The translations under genes were made by a program, and so were the position numbers. A model generated the notes under the pieces. That model was not told where the DNA came from, did not search any database, and saw only the letters and a program-made list of their open reading frames with translations. From CBDFKB01 sp965248715 (lineage in GTDB: Bacteria; Pseudomonadota; Alphaproteobacteria; Rhizobiales; Rhizobiaceae), in assembly GCA_965248715.1 (NCBI GenBank), contig CBDFKB010000008.1, forward strand, positions 124,001-188,000: a stretch of 64,000 nt of DNA, given 5' to 3'. Positions 7,586 to 16,465 of this stretch are shown in pieces (the first letter of the stretch is position 1; every line of letters starts with the position of its first letter).

Positions 7586-10015
7586 ATGAGCACAAAAGAC
7601 ACCGAAATCGATCTTGCTGTCGGCGAACCTTATCCGCTGCTGCCGCTGCGTGATATCGTCGTCTTCCCGCACATGATAGTGCCGCTGTTCGTCGGACGTG
7701 AAAGATCAATCAAGGCGCTTGAAGAAGTCATGAGCTCCGACCGGCAAATCCTGCTGTTTGCACAAAAGAATGCCGGCGATGATGATCCAGCTCCCGAGGC
7801 GCTTTACGAAATGGGCACCTTGGCTTCGGTGTTGCAATTGCTCAAATTGCCAGACGGTACTGTCAAGGTGCTGGTGGAAGGCAATTCACGGGCCAAGGTG
7901 CAGCGCTTTACCGATCGCGAGGAATTTCACGAAGCCTATGCCGAAGCCATAGAAGATGGCGAGGGCGACCCGGTCGAGGTCGAGGCGCTTGCGCGTTCGG
8001 TTGTCGCCGAGTTTGAAAACTACGTCAAACTTAACAAGAAGGTCTCTCCGGAAGTGGTAAGCGCGGCTACCCAGATCGAGGACTATTCCAAGCTTGCCGA
8101 CACTGTTGCCTCGCATTTGGCGATCAAGATCGCTGAGAAGCAGGAAATTTTGGCGATCGTCAGCATCAAGCAGCGCCTTGAGCATGTGCTGAGCCAGATG
8201 GAGAGCGAAATATCGGTATTGCAGGTGGAAAAACGCATCCGCAGCCGGGTCAAGCGGCAGATGGAGAAAACCCAGCGCGAATATTATCTCAACGAGCAGA
8301 TGAAGGCGATTCAGAAGGAACTCGGCGATGCCGAAGATGGGCGCGATGAACTCTCGGAGCTCGAAGAACGGATCGACAAGACCCGGCTTTCCAAGGAAGC
8401 CAAGGAAAAGGCCCAGGGCGAACTGAAAAAGCTGCGCCAGATGAGCCCGATGTCGGCCGAGGCGACAGTGGTGCGCAACTATCTCGATTGGCTGCTGGGC
8501 ATTCCCTGGGGCAAGCGCTCGACCAAGCGTATTGACCTCGACGTTGCCGAGAAAATTCTTGATGACGACCATTACGGGCTGGAAAAGGTCAAAGAGCGGA
8601 TCATTGAATATCTGGCCGTGCAGACCCGTTCGCGCAAGCTCAAGGGGCCGATTTTATGCCTGGTAGGCCCTCCAGGCGTCGGCAAGACATCGCTTGGCCA
8701 GTCAATTGCGCGGGCAACCGGCAGGGAATTCGTGCGCATGGCTCTTGGTGGTGTGCGCGACGAGGCGGAAATTCGCGGCCACCGCAGGACCTATATTGGT
8801 TCGATGCCCGGCAAAGTGATCCAGTCGATGAAAAAGGCCAAGAAGTCGAACCCGCTGTTTCTCCTTGATGAAGTCGACAAGATGGGCATGGACTTTAGGG
8901 GCGACCCGTCATCGGCATTGCTGGAGGTGCTTGATCCCGAGCAGAACTCTCATTTCAATGATCACTATTTGGAGGTCGACTATGATTTGTCGAGCGTAAT
9001 GTTCGTGACAACGGCCAATACGCTCAACATTCCGAGCCCGTTGATGGATCGCATGGAAATCATCCGCATCGCCGGCTATACCGAAGTCGAAAAACTGGAA
9101 ATCGCTAAACGCCATCTGATGCCCAAGGCGGTCCGCGAACATGCGCTGAAGGAAAAGGAGTTCCAGGTCGAGGACGAAGCAATTTTGCGCATCATTCAGC
9201 TCTTTACCCGCGAAGCTGGGGTCAGAAACCTTGAGCGCGAACTGTTTAAGCTGGCCCGCAAGGCGGTGACCGAAATCCTCAGATCGGACAAGAAATCGGT
9301 CAGCATTACCGCCGAAAACCTCGACGATTATCTCGGTGTGCCGCGGTTCCGCTTCGGCGAAACCGAGACCGACGACCAAGTTGGCGTGGCCACCGGGCTG
9401 GCGTGGACCGAAGTGGGCGGCGAACTGCTGACCATTGAAGGTGTGATGATGCCGGGTAAGGGAAAAATGACCGTAACCGGCAATTTGCGGGAAGTGATGA
9501 AGGAATCGATTTCGGCCGCCGCATCTTATGTACGGTCGCGGTCGGTTGATTTCGGCATCAAACCGCCTCTGTTCGAAACCAGCGATATCCACGTTCATGT
9601 GCCGGAAGGCGCGACGCCTAAGGACGGACCGTCAGCAGGTGTGGCCATGGCAACGGCGATTGTGTCGACAATGACCGGTATCGCGGTTAAGCGCGACGTG
9701 GCGATGACTGGTGAAATCACCTTGCGCGGACGGGTGCTGCCGATTGGTGGCTTGAAAGAAAAATTGCTGGCTGCGTTGCGTGGCGGTGTCACTAAAGTAT
9801 TGATTCCCGAGGAGAACGCCAAGGATTTGGCCGATATCCCCGATAATGTCAAAAATGGACTTGAAATCATCCCGGTGGCGCGGATGGATGAAGTATTGCG
9901 GCACGCGCTGGTGCGGGTTCCAGAAGCCACCGAGTGGAGCGAAGAGGAGGAGAATGCGAGAACCAAGTCAATGGTCCTGCAGGACAAAGACGGCAATGTT
10001 CAAGTAGCCCATTGA
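7586..10015 (+). CDS. lon: Endopeptidase La (Lon protease)
   Basis: 809 residues. Lon is a cytoplasmic hexameric AAA+ protease that degrades misfolded and regulatory proteins. The N-terminal substrate-binding domain begins LLPLRDIVVFPHMIVPLFVGR. Walker A is GPPGVGKTSLG, Walker B FLLDEVDKMG, and the catalytic serine is in TPKDGPSAGVAMATA with the dyad lysine in GGLKEKLLAALRGG. The start at 7586 is supported by AAAGGAT nine bases upstream. hupB follows 172 bp downstream. Confidence 0.97.
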   Translation: MSTKDTEIDLAVGEPYPLLPLRDIVVFPHMIVPLFVGRERSIKALEEVMSSDRQILLFAQKNAGDDDPAPEALYEMGTLASVLQLLKLPDGTVKVLVEGNSRAKVQRFTDREEFHEAYAEAIEDGEGDPVEVEALARSVVAEFENYVKLNKKVSPEVVSAATQIEDYSKLADTVASHLAIKIAEKQEILAIVSIKQRLEHVLSQMESEISVLQVEKRIRSRVKRQMEKTQREYYLNEQMKAIQKELGDAEDGRDELSELEERIDKTRLSKEAKEKAQGELKKLRQMSPMSAEATVVRNYLDWLLGIPWGKRSTKRIDLDVAEKILDDDHYGLEKVKERIIEYLAVQTRSRKLKGPILCLVGPPGVGKTSLGQSIARATGREFVRMALGGVRDEAEIRGHRRTYIGSMPGKVIQSMKKAKKSNPLFLLDEVDKMGMDFRGDPSSALLEVLDPEQNSHFNDHYLEVDYDLSSVMFVTTANTLNIPSPLMDRMEIIRIAGYTEVEKLEIAKRHLMPKAVREHALKEKEFQVEDEAILRIIQLFTREAGVRNLERELFKLARKAVTEILRSDKKSVSITAENLDDYLGVPRFRFGETETDDQVGVATGLAWTEVGGELLTIEGVMMPGKGKMTVTGNLREVMKESISAAASYVRSRSVDFGIKPPLFETSDIHVHVPEGATPKDGPSAGVAMATAIVSTMTGIAVKRDVAMTGEITLRGRVLPIGGLKEKLLAALRGGVTKVLIPEENAKDLADIPDNVKNGLEIIPVARMDEVLRHALVRVPEATEWSEEEENARTKSMVLQDKDGNVQVAH

Positions 10016-10187
10016 TCGGAAATTTATAACTACAAGCCATCAAGGATGGCATTTGGCGACCTTAATCGCGCGTATTGAGTCTGGGGATTGTGGGACATCA
10101 CTTTGCGATCTATGGTTGCATTTCGGCTGCCCGGCACTAACTATTTCCCGTTAGGGGCATGATTCGCCTAAGCAAAAAGGAAAAACA

Positions 10188-10463
10188 ATGAATAAGAACG
10201 AACTGGTTGCAGCAGTCGCGGATAAAAGTGGTCTCACTAAATCCCAAGCCAGTGATGCTGTTGAGGCAACAATCGAATGCATTTGTGACGCGCTGTCCAA
10301 GGGCGATGAGGTGCGCTTGGTTGGGTTTGGCAACTTTATGGTCACCAATCGCGCAGCGAGCACCGGTCGTAATCCAAAAACCGGTGTGGCAATACAAATT
10401 CCAGCATCAAAATCGCCCAAGTTCAAAGCCGGCAAGGCTCTGAAAGAGGCAGTCAATGCGTAA
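10188..10463 (+). CDS. hupB: HU family DNA-binding protein
   Basis: 91 residues, the standard HU length. HU dimers bend and compact DNA in the nucleoid. MNKNELVAAVADKSGLTKSQ and the DNA-binding arm (FGNFMVTNRAASTGRNPKTG, about 47-66) are diagnostic. An AAGGAA ribosome site lies directly upstream. The position after lon is conserved in alphaproteobacteria. A strong hairpin terminator follows at 10530. Confidence 0.96.
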   Translation: MNKNELVAAVADKSGLTKSQASDAVEATIECICDALSKGDEVRLVGFGNFMVTNRAASTGRNPKTGVAIQIPASKSPKFKAGKALKEAVNA

Positions 10464-10529
10464 CCCATTCTGTATTGTGTAGACTGATTCATCTTGGCTA
10501 TTTATCGGGGATGGGTTGGAAATTATCAT

Positions 10530-10566
10530 TCGCCCGGTCGGCACTTCGCCGAACCGGGCGTTTTGC
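10530..10566 (+). terminator. Rho-independent terminator after hupB
   Basis: A GC-rich stem (CGCCCGGTCGGC with GCCGAACCGGGCG, one bulged base, loop ACTTC) is followed by TTTT. It ends the hupB transcript about 70 bp after the stop codon. Confidence 0.85.
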
Positions 10567-10612
10567 TGCACCAGCTTGGGTTCGGCATCATTCGCTGGAT
10601 AGCACTGTTGTG

Positions 10613-10679
10613 GCCAAAGGAACCCGATACTGGCCTATTTGTCACCACCAAGTAGCCCGGTATCGGGTTCGGTTGGTAC
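10613..10679. repeat. R3 palindromic repeat
   Basis: CCAAAGGAACCCGATACTGG at the left is matched by an inverted copy at the right (CCGGTATCGGGTTCGGTTGG), giving a 65-bp near-palindrome with R3-type ends. It abuts the stop codon of the minus-strand DsbA-family gene and may help end both convergent transcripts. Confidence 0.65.
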
Positions 10680-11329
10680 TATTCCTGCGGGGCGACGACC
10701 CGGTTGATGATTTCGCTCAACACCTGCGGCGGTTGGGCACCGCTTACTGAATATTTCTGATCGAAAATGAAAAACGGTACCCCGGCGACTCCCATTTGTT
10801 GAGCCGTGCCGATTTCATTTTCAACCGCGGTTTGGTCTTCATCGCTGGCCAATAGATCAAGCACAGTCGCGCGATCCATGCCGGCCGCGGCCGCCGCATC
10901 GGCCAGCACCTCATGGTCGCCGATATTTTTACCTTCGAGAAAATAATTGCGGAACAATTGTTCGACCACGTGGTCTTGCGCCGTATCGCTGATACCGGCC
11001 GCCCAGCGGGTCACCCGGTGTGCGTCAAGTGTATTGGGCGCCACCAAGATATCGGCGAATTTGAACTTGATGCCAGCCACCTGGCCGGCTTCCTCGACCC
11101 GCTGATAAACGGTTTTGGCCTGTTCGGCACCACCGAACTTGTTTTCGAGATATTGTCGCCGATCACGGCCTTCCGGCGGCAAAGTCGGGTCGAGTTGATA
11201 GGGTCGCCAGTGGATTTCAAATTTGACATCATCGAATATTTCAATCGCTTGTTCCAAATTGCGTTTGCCAATATAGCACCATGGGCACATGACATCGGAC
11301 ACGATGTCAACTCTGATTTTGGGTGTCAT
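10679..11329 (-). CDS. DsbA family oxidoreductase, FrnE-like
   Basis: 216 residues, no signal peptide, so cytoplasmic. The thioredoxin-fold active site is CPWC in VSDVMCPWCYIGKRNLEQAI at about residues 13-30, and the cis-proline loop is GVAGVPFFIFDQKYSVSGAQ near the C-terminus. This is the FrnE / 2-hydroxychromene-2-carboxylate isomerase-like branch of the DsbA superfamily, implicated in disulfide redox and oxidative-stress tolerance. Start chosen at 11329 (MTPKIRVDIVSDVMC), which removes an overlap with the upstream gene. The exact substrate is unknown. Confidence 0.88.
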   Translation of the reverse strand: MTPKIRVDIVSDVMCPWCYIGKRNLEQAIEIFDDVKFEIHWRPYQLDPTLPPEGRDRRQYLENKFGGAEQAKTVYQRVEEAGQVAGIKFKFADILVAPNTLDAHRVTRWAAGISDTAQDHVVEQLFRNYFLEGKNIGDHEVLADAAAAAGMDRATVLDLLASDEDQTAVENEIGTAQQMGVAGVPFFIFDQKYSVSGAQPPQVLSEIINRVVAPQE

Positions 11330-11367
11330 TTTATGCCTCTTGTCGGTTATTCTCGCTGTAAATTTGG

Positions 11368-13203
11368 CTATTGGCCGGTCTTGCGCCACCAAGTTGGTAG
11401 TCTTGTACCATAAAGTGGAACCGTTTCAGGCACACCAAGCCGAGAACGGTAGGCCAGCCATTGGTCGCTACGATGAAACAACGGCACCACATAGTGGCCT
11501 GACATTAATACCCGGTCGAATGCTCTGACCGCAGAAATGAACCCTTTGCGGCTACGTGCAGCCAGCAGCGCATTGATTGTCGCGTCGATCGCCGGATCGG
11601 CGGTACCGACGAAATTGTACGTGCCTTCCACATCGCGGGTGGCGGTGCCCCAACGCCCGGTCTGTTCGGCGCCAGGCGACAAAGAAGCGCTATAGGTGTT
11701 GAGGATCATGTCATAGTCGAACGTCTGTTTGCGTCTTTGATATTGCGCGGTGTCGACCATGCGTACATTCGCCTCGATACCAAGCGGCGCCAGGAAACCG
11801 CGATAGGCCAGGGCTAGGCGTTCTTGGCTGCGGGAAGAAACCAGGATTTCAAACGACACCGGCTCGCCTTCGTCATCCACCAGTTTGCGGTCTTTGAGCA
11901 TAAACCCCCTCTTGCGCAACGCCACAAATGCCTCGCGCATTATTTCGCGGTCTTCACCGGAGCCGTCACTGATAGTCGGCGCATAGCTGCCGTCGAGAAA
12001 TTCCGCGCTGATTTCACTGATATAGGGTTCAAGGATTTCGCGCTCGCGCGGATCAGCTTCGAGACCGAACGATGATAATTCCGAGCCGTGCCAAAAACTG
12101 GCGCTCCGGGTGTAGGTGCCGGAGAACAAATTGGCGTTAACCCACTCGAAATCAAATAATTTGGACAAGGCGGAGCGTACGTCGTGGTCGCGGAACAGCA
12201 AATTACGGGTGTTGAAGACGAAGCAATACATGTGAGCTGGAGTTCGCCGCGCAATTGAGCGGCGTGTAATGTCGCCAAGTCTAACCCCATCAATGTCGTA
12301 GCCGGTGTTCCAACGAGTGGAATCGTTTTCGAAAAAGACGTCAAACAATCCCTTCTTGAACGCTTCGAACCGGGTGCTTTCGTTGCGAAAATATTCAACC
12401 TTGATCTCGTCAAAATTGTCGAGGCCGCGTTTGACCGGCAAGTCGGCACCCCAATAATTCGGATCGCGTTTGTAACTGATCAGCCGGCCAGGTTCGACGC
12501 GGTCGACGATGTAGGGTCCACTGCCAATCGGTGGCTTCAAAGTGGATTTGTCAAAATTTTCCGCGTCAGTGGCGTGTTTGGGAAATACCGGCATCATGCC
12601 GAGCAACAGCGGCAATTCGCGGTCGCCACGGTCATTGAAAACCAGCCGAATGCCGTTTTCTCCGACCGGTTCGATGCGGTCGACCTTTTTCATGCGTTGC
12701 CGATAAAGCGGCCGTCCTTTTTCGCCGAGCAATTGATAGGAAAAAATCACGTCGTCGCGGGTGACCGGTTGACCGTCGGAAAACCGCGCCTGCGGCCGAA
12801 TGTGAAACTCCACCCAGGTGCGATCCGCGTTGGTCTCGACAGTTTCCGCGATCAAGCCATACAGCGAGAAAGGCTCGTCGCGGGAGCGGTGCAGCAGAGG
12901 CTCAAACACATTGAGGCCAAACAATGGGTCCCAGATACCACGGGCAGATGTGGTCAGGCTTTTGACGATATACGGGTTCAAGCTGTCGAAGGTGCCGGTA
13001 ACCCCGTAACGGATGCTGCCACCCTTGGGCGCTGTAGGATTAGCGTAAGGGAGATGGTGGAAGCCTGGATTGAGCTGCGGTTTGCCATGCATGGCAATGC
13101 CGTGGGCGGGTTCGGCGCTGGCCCTTGGAATTGGCAAGACAGACAATTGGGCAAACAGAAACAGCGGCAATAACCAAATGTGTGGTGCAATAGGTCTAAT
13201 CAC
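11368..13203 (-). CDS. Extracellular solute-binding protein, family 5 (YejA-like)
   Basis: 611 residues with a signal peptide (cleavage near RASA, residue 30). Family 5 periplasmic proteins deliver oligopeptides or related ligands to ABC importers. Typical features are GSIRYGVTGTFDSLNPYIV near the N-terminus, FHIRPQARFSDGQPVTRDDV and the GSGPYIVDRVEPGRLISYKRDPNYWG motif. The length and sequence fit the YejA subgroup (microcin C / peptide uptake). Permease and ATPase genes are not adjacent. The DsbA-family gene lies 38 bp downstream on the same strand and may be cotranscribed. Confidence 0.88.
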   Translation of the reverse strand: MIRPIAPHIWLLPLFLFAQLSVLPIPRASAEPAHGIAMHGKPQLNPGFHHLPYANPTAPKGGSIRYGVTGTFDSLNPYIVKSLTTSARGIWDPLFGLNVFEPLLHRSRDEPFSLYGLIAETVETNADRTWVEFHIRPQARFSDGQPVTRDDVIFSYQLLGEKGRPLYRQRMKKVDRIEPVGENGIRLVFNDRGDRELPLLLGMMPVFPKHATDAENFDKSTLKPPIGSGPYIVDRVEPGRLISYKRDPNYWGADLPVKRGLDNFDEIKVEYFRNESTRFEAFKKGLFDVFFENDSTRWNTGYDIDGVRLGDITRRSIARRTPAHMYCFVFNTRNLLFRDHDVRSALSKLFDFEWVNANLFSGTYTRSASFWHGSELSSFGLEADPREREILEPYISEISAEFLDGSYAPTISDGSGEDREIMREAFVALRKRGFMLKDRKLVDDEGEPVSFEILVSSRSQERLALAYRGFLAPLGIEANVRMVDTAQYQRRKQTFDYDMILNTYSASLSPGAEQTGRWGTATRDVEGTYNFVGTADPAIDATINALLAARSRKGFISAVRAFDRVLMSGHYVVPLFHRSDQWLAYRSRLGVPETVPLYGTRLPTWWRKTGQ

Positions 13204-13584
13204 GGTTCGGGTCCTTGTGGTGCTGGCTATCTCAACACGATTTGCAGAACATAGTCCGATTCCCCTTGATGGAAGAATGCGAAGAAATTACAGCAGGCCG
13301 CGCATTAATGCCCGCTGTTGATCATGCACCATGTCGGGCAGCGCGCGCTGGCATTTGTGACAAACTGTGTGTATTGGATTGCCCTAGCGGTCATGGTACC
13401 GCCGTAATCGGCATCAACAGACAGGACTAGAGCTTTATTGATGGGCTCGAAGCCATTTTTGTGGAGCGATTTTGCCTCCACCACGCAACACAATTGGCCT
13501 CGAATTTACTATACGGTCTCCAGCTCCTTTGGGTAAATGGTGGTTTCGCCGACAGATTCGCACGTACAAACGGGTATCAAATTC
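13204..13584. other. Divergent intergenic region
   Basis: 381 bp between the divergent solute-binding-protein and IalB-like genes. It must contain both promoters. I see no additional gene or repeat-family copy. Confidence 0.4.
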
Positions 13585-14403
13585 ATGAACAGGAAATTTC
13601 GCATCAATTGTCTTGCCGGCGCTGCGGCAATGGCTGCCGCTGGCATTTCGGCTGGTTATGCGCAGGCGCAAACCGGCCCCGGCGGCTGGTACAAAGTTTG
13701 TTCCAAACAGGCAGACAATGATTTCTGCAACGTACAGTTTCAGGCGGTCGCCAATACCGGCCAGGTACTCACATCGGTCAATCTTGCCACTGTATCGGGC
13801 AAAATCAATCGCCGCATCTTCCAGATAACGGTGCCGACCAGACGGCTGATCCCGGCTGGAATTTCGATCACGATTGACGAAAACAAACCGGTCAAGATCC
13901 CTTATGTATTTTGCTTCGAAGATCGCTGCATGGCCGAAGTGCCATTGGATGACAATATGGTTAAGGCGTTTAAGGCCGGCGGCAAGATTACGGTTTCATC
14001 GACCAATTTCCAGAACAAGCCGAACCCGATCGAAGTAACCCTGAGCGGCTTTACTGCAGCTTTCGACGGACCGGCGCTGAAACCGGATGAATTGCAATCG
14101 CGTCAAGAGCAATTGCAAAATGAACTCAAGGGAAAGGCCGAAGAACTTCGCAAGAAGCTGCAGGATGAACAAGACAACACGCCAAGTCCGACGGCGGCTA
14201 AAGCGTGTCACCCAAAAGTGGGTACCGGTTTTGGGAAAATGACACGCATAAACAAAGAGATAGCGCGACGAGGCGAATCCTACGCTTGGTGGCAAGCGCT
14301 AGGCCGTGTCACCCAAAAGTGGGTACCGGTTTTGGATAAGAATACGCGACAAAACAAAGAGATAGCGCGACGAGGCGAATTTCAAATCCCAAAACCACAC
14401 TAG
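13585..14403 (+). CDS. Invasion-associated locus B (IalB) family protein with repeat-derived tail
   Basis: 272 residues from the ATG at 13585. A signal peptide (AAAMAAAGISAGYAQAQ) precedes an IalB-type periplasmic domain: WYKVCSKQADNDFCNVQ, then paired cysteines in VFCFEDRCMAEVP, and a charged coiled-coil-like segment (LQSRQEQLQNELKGKAEELR). The family was named after a Bartonella invasion factor but is general in Hyphomicrobiales. The normal protein seems to end near NTPSPTAA. The last ~67 residues (from KACHPKVGTGFGK) are the translation of two successive R1 repeats, and the stop codon lies in the CTAG of an R2 element. The tail is probably dispensable. Confidence 0.85.
   Translation: MNRKFRINCLAGAAAMAAAGISAGYAQAQTGPGGWYKVCSKQADNDFCNVQFQAVANTGQVLTSVNLATVSGKINRRIFQITVPTRRLIPAGISITIDENKPVKIPYVFCFEDRCMAEVPLDDNMVKAFKAGGKITVSSTNFQNKPNPIEVTLSGFTAAFDGPALKPDELQSRQEQLQNELKGKAEELRKKLQDEQDNTPSPTAAKACHPKVGTGFGKMTRINKEIARRGESYAWWQALGRVTQKWVPVLDKNTRQNKEIARRGEFQIPKPH
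14202..14303 (+). repeat. R1 two-hairpin repeat, copy B1 (inside CDS)
   Basis: A full R1 copy: AGCGTGTCACCCAAAAGTGG .. GGTTTTGGGAAAATGACACG .. ATAGCGCGACGAGGCG .. GCAAGCGCTAGG. It is read in frame as part of the IalB-like protein and is followed directly by copy B2. Confidence 0.9.
14304..14380 (+). repeat. R1 repeat, copy B2 (partial, inside CDS)
   Basis: A second, 3'-truncated R1 copy in tandem with B1. It shares CGTGTCACCCAAAAGTGGGT and AACAAAGAGATAGCGCGACG with B1, but the first hairpin is degraded (GATAAGAATACGCG). The two copies are translated in different frames in their first half and in the same frame in the second (NKEIARRGE twice). Confidence 0.88.
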
Positions 14404-14491
14404 AATCATTGACTTGCTAGTGCCCCTTTGAATCGGAAGTTCGTTCTGAGGTTGCAGAATAATGCAACGAACTTCAGATTCTGGGCACTAA
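14398..14491 (+). repeat. R2 element, copy 3 (second hairpin only)
   Basis: CACTAGAATCATTGACTTGC matches the central part of the R2 copy at 61601. It is followed by a hairpin with arms TAGTGCCC..TTTGAATC..AGTTCGTT and AACGAACT..GATTC..GGGCACTA (14418-14490). It lies between the convergent IalB-like and hspQ genes and probably serves as a two-way transcript end. Confidence 0.75.
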
Positions 14492-14838
14492 TGGCTAATT
14501 GAATCGCGGAATATATAATTGCCGTCAGTGCCGCGTTTAAACACTTCATCGACCTGGGGATGCCGCACCGGTTCACCGCTGTCGTCTTCCAGCAGGTTCT
14601 GCTCCGAGACATAAGCGACATATTCGGTCTCGTCGTTTTCCGCGAATAGGTGATAATATGGCTGGTCACGCGACGGGCGAATGTCGGCGGGAATCGATTC
14701 GTACCATTCTTCGGTATTGGCAAATTCCGGGTCGACATCAAAAATCACGCCGCGAAAAGACAACAGCCGGTGCCGCACAATCTGACCGATTGCGAATTTT
14801 GCGGTGCGTATTTCTAGGCTGGGATCAAGCGATGTCAT
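14488..14838 (-). CDS. hspQ: Heat shock protein HspQ
   Basis: 116 residues. HspQ (YccV-like, hemimethylated-DNA-binding fold) is a small heat-shock protein that in enterobacteria acts as a Lon specificity factor. Diagnostic motifs are FAIGQIVRHRLLSFRGVIFDVDPEF, then WYESIPADIRPSRDQPYYHL and YVSEQNLLEDDSGEPVRHP. The ATG at 14838 is preferred over a TTG two codons earlier. It is monocistronic, convergent with the IalB-like gene. Confidence 0.92.
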   Translation of the reverse strand: MTSLDPSLEIRTAKFAIGQIVRHRLLSFRGVIFDVDPEFANTEEWYESIPADIRPSRDQPYYHLFAENDETEYVAYVSEQNLLEDDSGEPVRHPQVDEVFKRGTDGNYIFRDSISH

Positions 14839-14945
14839 GGCCAAAACTACCGGATTTCGAGTGCGCCTGCCAAGCAGATAATACCTAAACCATCCAGATT
14901 TGATAACCGGCAGGCAATATTAGCCACCGTTGGGGTAAATTGGTT

Positions 14946-16127
14946 TCAGACATGGCTGGCTGGTCGATGGCCAAACCCTAACCCTAACCCCTGGCGCATG
15001 GCAAAACGTCGCAGGGATGGAAAAGCCGACAATGCATGCAAACCTGAGCTGCGAATGAGGTCGAGTGGCAAGAACCCGGCCAAAAGCGACCGGTTGACCA
15101 GGTCTACCGCGCCGATACGGCCTGTAATATCGCCGAAACGTTGGCGGTGATAACGCTCCGCTTCGCCGTTGCCGGGATTTGCCACATGGGCTAATACATC
15201 GCCGAGCGCAATGGCATCACGTATGCTCAAATTTAGCCCTTGGGCGCCAATCGGCGGGAATTGGTGCGCTGCTTCACCGATCAGATAAACCGGTCCTTCG
15301 GCGAATTTTTGGGCGATCAATCCAGATAAGGGATATGTTTGTAGGCCATTGATATGAGACACTTTTCCGAGCATCGAACCCATCCTGCGTTCCACTTGGT
15401 GGGTGATTTCTACCTCACTCAGGTTGAGTACATGCTCAGCTTCTGCGGGCCTCAATACCCACACCAAACTTGAGCGATTGCCGAGCAACGGAACCTGGGT
15501 GAACGGCCCCGATCTGGTGTGAAATTCGGTGCTTTGGCCGCCGTGCGGCAATTCATGTTCAAACGTCAAAACTACCGCGACTTGCGGATATTGCCAGCGC
15601 CTGACCTTAATCCCGGCCCAGTTTCGCACCGGAGATCGGGCACCGTCGGCGCCCACCAATGTGGTTGCCTTGGTTAGGGTGCCGTTGCTCAAGGTCAAAC
15701 CGATGCCGGCGTCGGATTGTGCAATCTCCTTGAGCGAGGTTTCATGCCGCACGATATCACCATTGGCAACTACAGCATGCTCAAGCGTGGTCAATAAGTC
15801 AGTATTTTCAACATTATACCCAAATTCGCTCAACCCAATTTCCGCCGTTCGAAATGCCACTTCCGGTGCGCGGAACAGCCGGTTGGTATCATCAACAATG
15901 CGCATGGTGGTAAGCGGTTGGGCATTGCCGGCAACCTGGCGCCAAACGCCAAGGCGCTCAAGATGCCCGATCGAGCCGCCAAGCAGTGCGGTGGTGCGGC
16001 GGTCATCGGTCACGGGTCGCGACGGACCGATAAGCGCGATCCGTTTATTGGCGCCGGCCAGCGATAGCGCGGCAATCAGGCCTGCTAGGCCGGCGCCGAT
16101 GATTGCAACGTCATATGATGCGGTCAC
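14946..16127 (-). CDS. UbiH/UbiF family FAD-dependent monooxygenase
   Basis: 393 residues. The N-terminal FAD-binding motif is VAIIGAGLAGLIAALSLAGA. The GADGARSPVRNW motif (about 160) and the second FAD motif IGEAAHQFPPIGAQGLNLSI (about 280) are those of ubiquinone-ring hydroxylases. Such enzymes hydroxylate ubiquinone intermediates at the inner membrane; which carbon cannot be told from sequence alone. It starts with GTG at 16127. No other ubiquinone genes are nearby. Confidence 0.88.
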   Translation of the reverse strand: MTASYDVAIIGAGLAGLIAALSLAGANKRIALIGPSRPVTDDRRTTALLGGSIGHLERLGVWRQVAGNAQPLTTMRIVDDTNRLFRAPEVAFRTAEIGLSEFGYNVENTDLLTTLEHAVVANGDIVRHETSLKEIAQSDAGIGLTLSNGTLTKATTLVGADGARSPVRNWAGIKVRRWQYPQVAVVLTFEHELPHGGQSTEFHTRSGPFTQVPLLGNRSSLVWVLRPAEAEHVLNLSEVEITHQVERRMGSMLGKVSHINGLQTYPLSGLIAQKFAEGPVYLIGEAAHQFPPIGAQGLNLSIRDAIALGDVLAHVANPGNGEAERYHRQRFGDITGRIGAVDLVNRSLLAGFLPLDLIRSSGLHALSAFPSLRRFAMRQGLGLGFGHRPASHV

Positions 16128-16465
16128 GATCGATACCGTTTCCCTTATTTCAGCAATCGGTTTGCCAGATACCTTATACCAAAAGAACTGGATATTGGCC
16201 TGTTTAATCGTCGCAATTTGCCCCTGACCGTGTTGGGTCAGGTTTGTGGTGGATTGCTGCCACTGCTTGCAGCCCGCCTAGCCAAAAGCCAAATCGAATT
16301 CGCTCAAATGGTTCAATATTAACCACCGTTGGAATGAGCCCATATCGAGTTGCTTGGGTAGGAGGGTTTTCAAATACCGGTGAAATCGCTTACCGTGTTT
16401 AAGTCAAGCGGGTGAAGTATCCCGGTAACTAACAATGCCCGGTTGGGCGAACGTGGAACGGTTCT
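16128..16465. other. Divergent intergenic region before pcs
   Basis: 338 bp between divergent genes. It contains the R3 copy at 16175-16260, with an internal inverted pair CCTGACC / GGTCAGG, and otherwise nothing I recognise. Confidence 0.45.
16175..16260 (+). repeat. R3 repeat copy
   Basis: TATACCAAAAGAACTGGATA is followed by a segment resembling the R3 unit at 4619 (a TGTTGGG..GTTTGTGGTGG block). The inner hairpin CCTGACC / GGTCAGG sits where the 4619 copy has AAGCGGCC / GGCCGCTT, which suggests conserved structure with changed bases. Confidence 0.5.

Noticed and set aside
14304..14403. Treating the IalB-like tail as a genuine new functional domain
   Set aside because: It is the direct translation of repeat DNA in mixed frames; no sign of selection for protein function is visible.
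14965..14995. Telomere-like CCCTAA repeats
   Set aside because: Only two to three units inside the coding 3' end of the UbiH-like gene, read as ordinary codons; coincidence.
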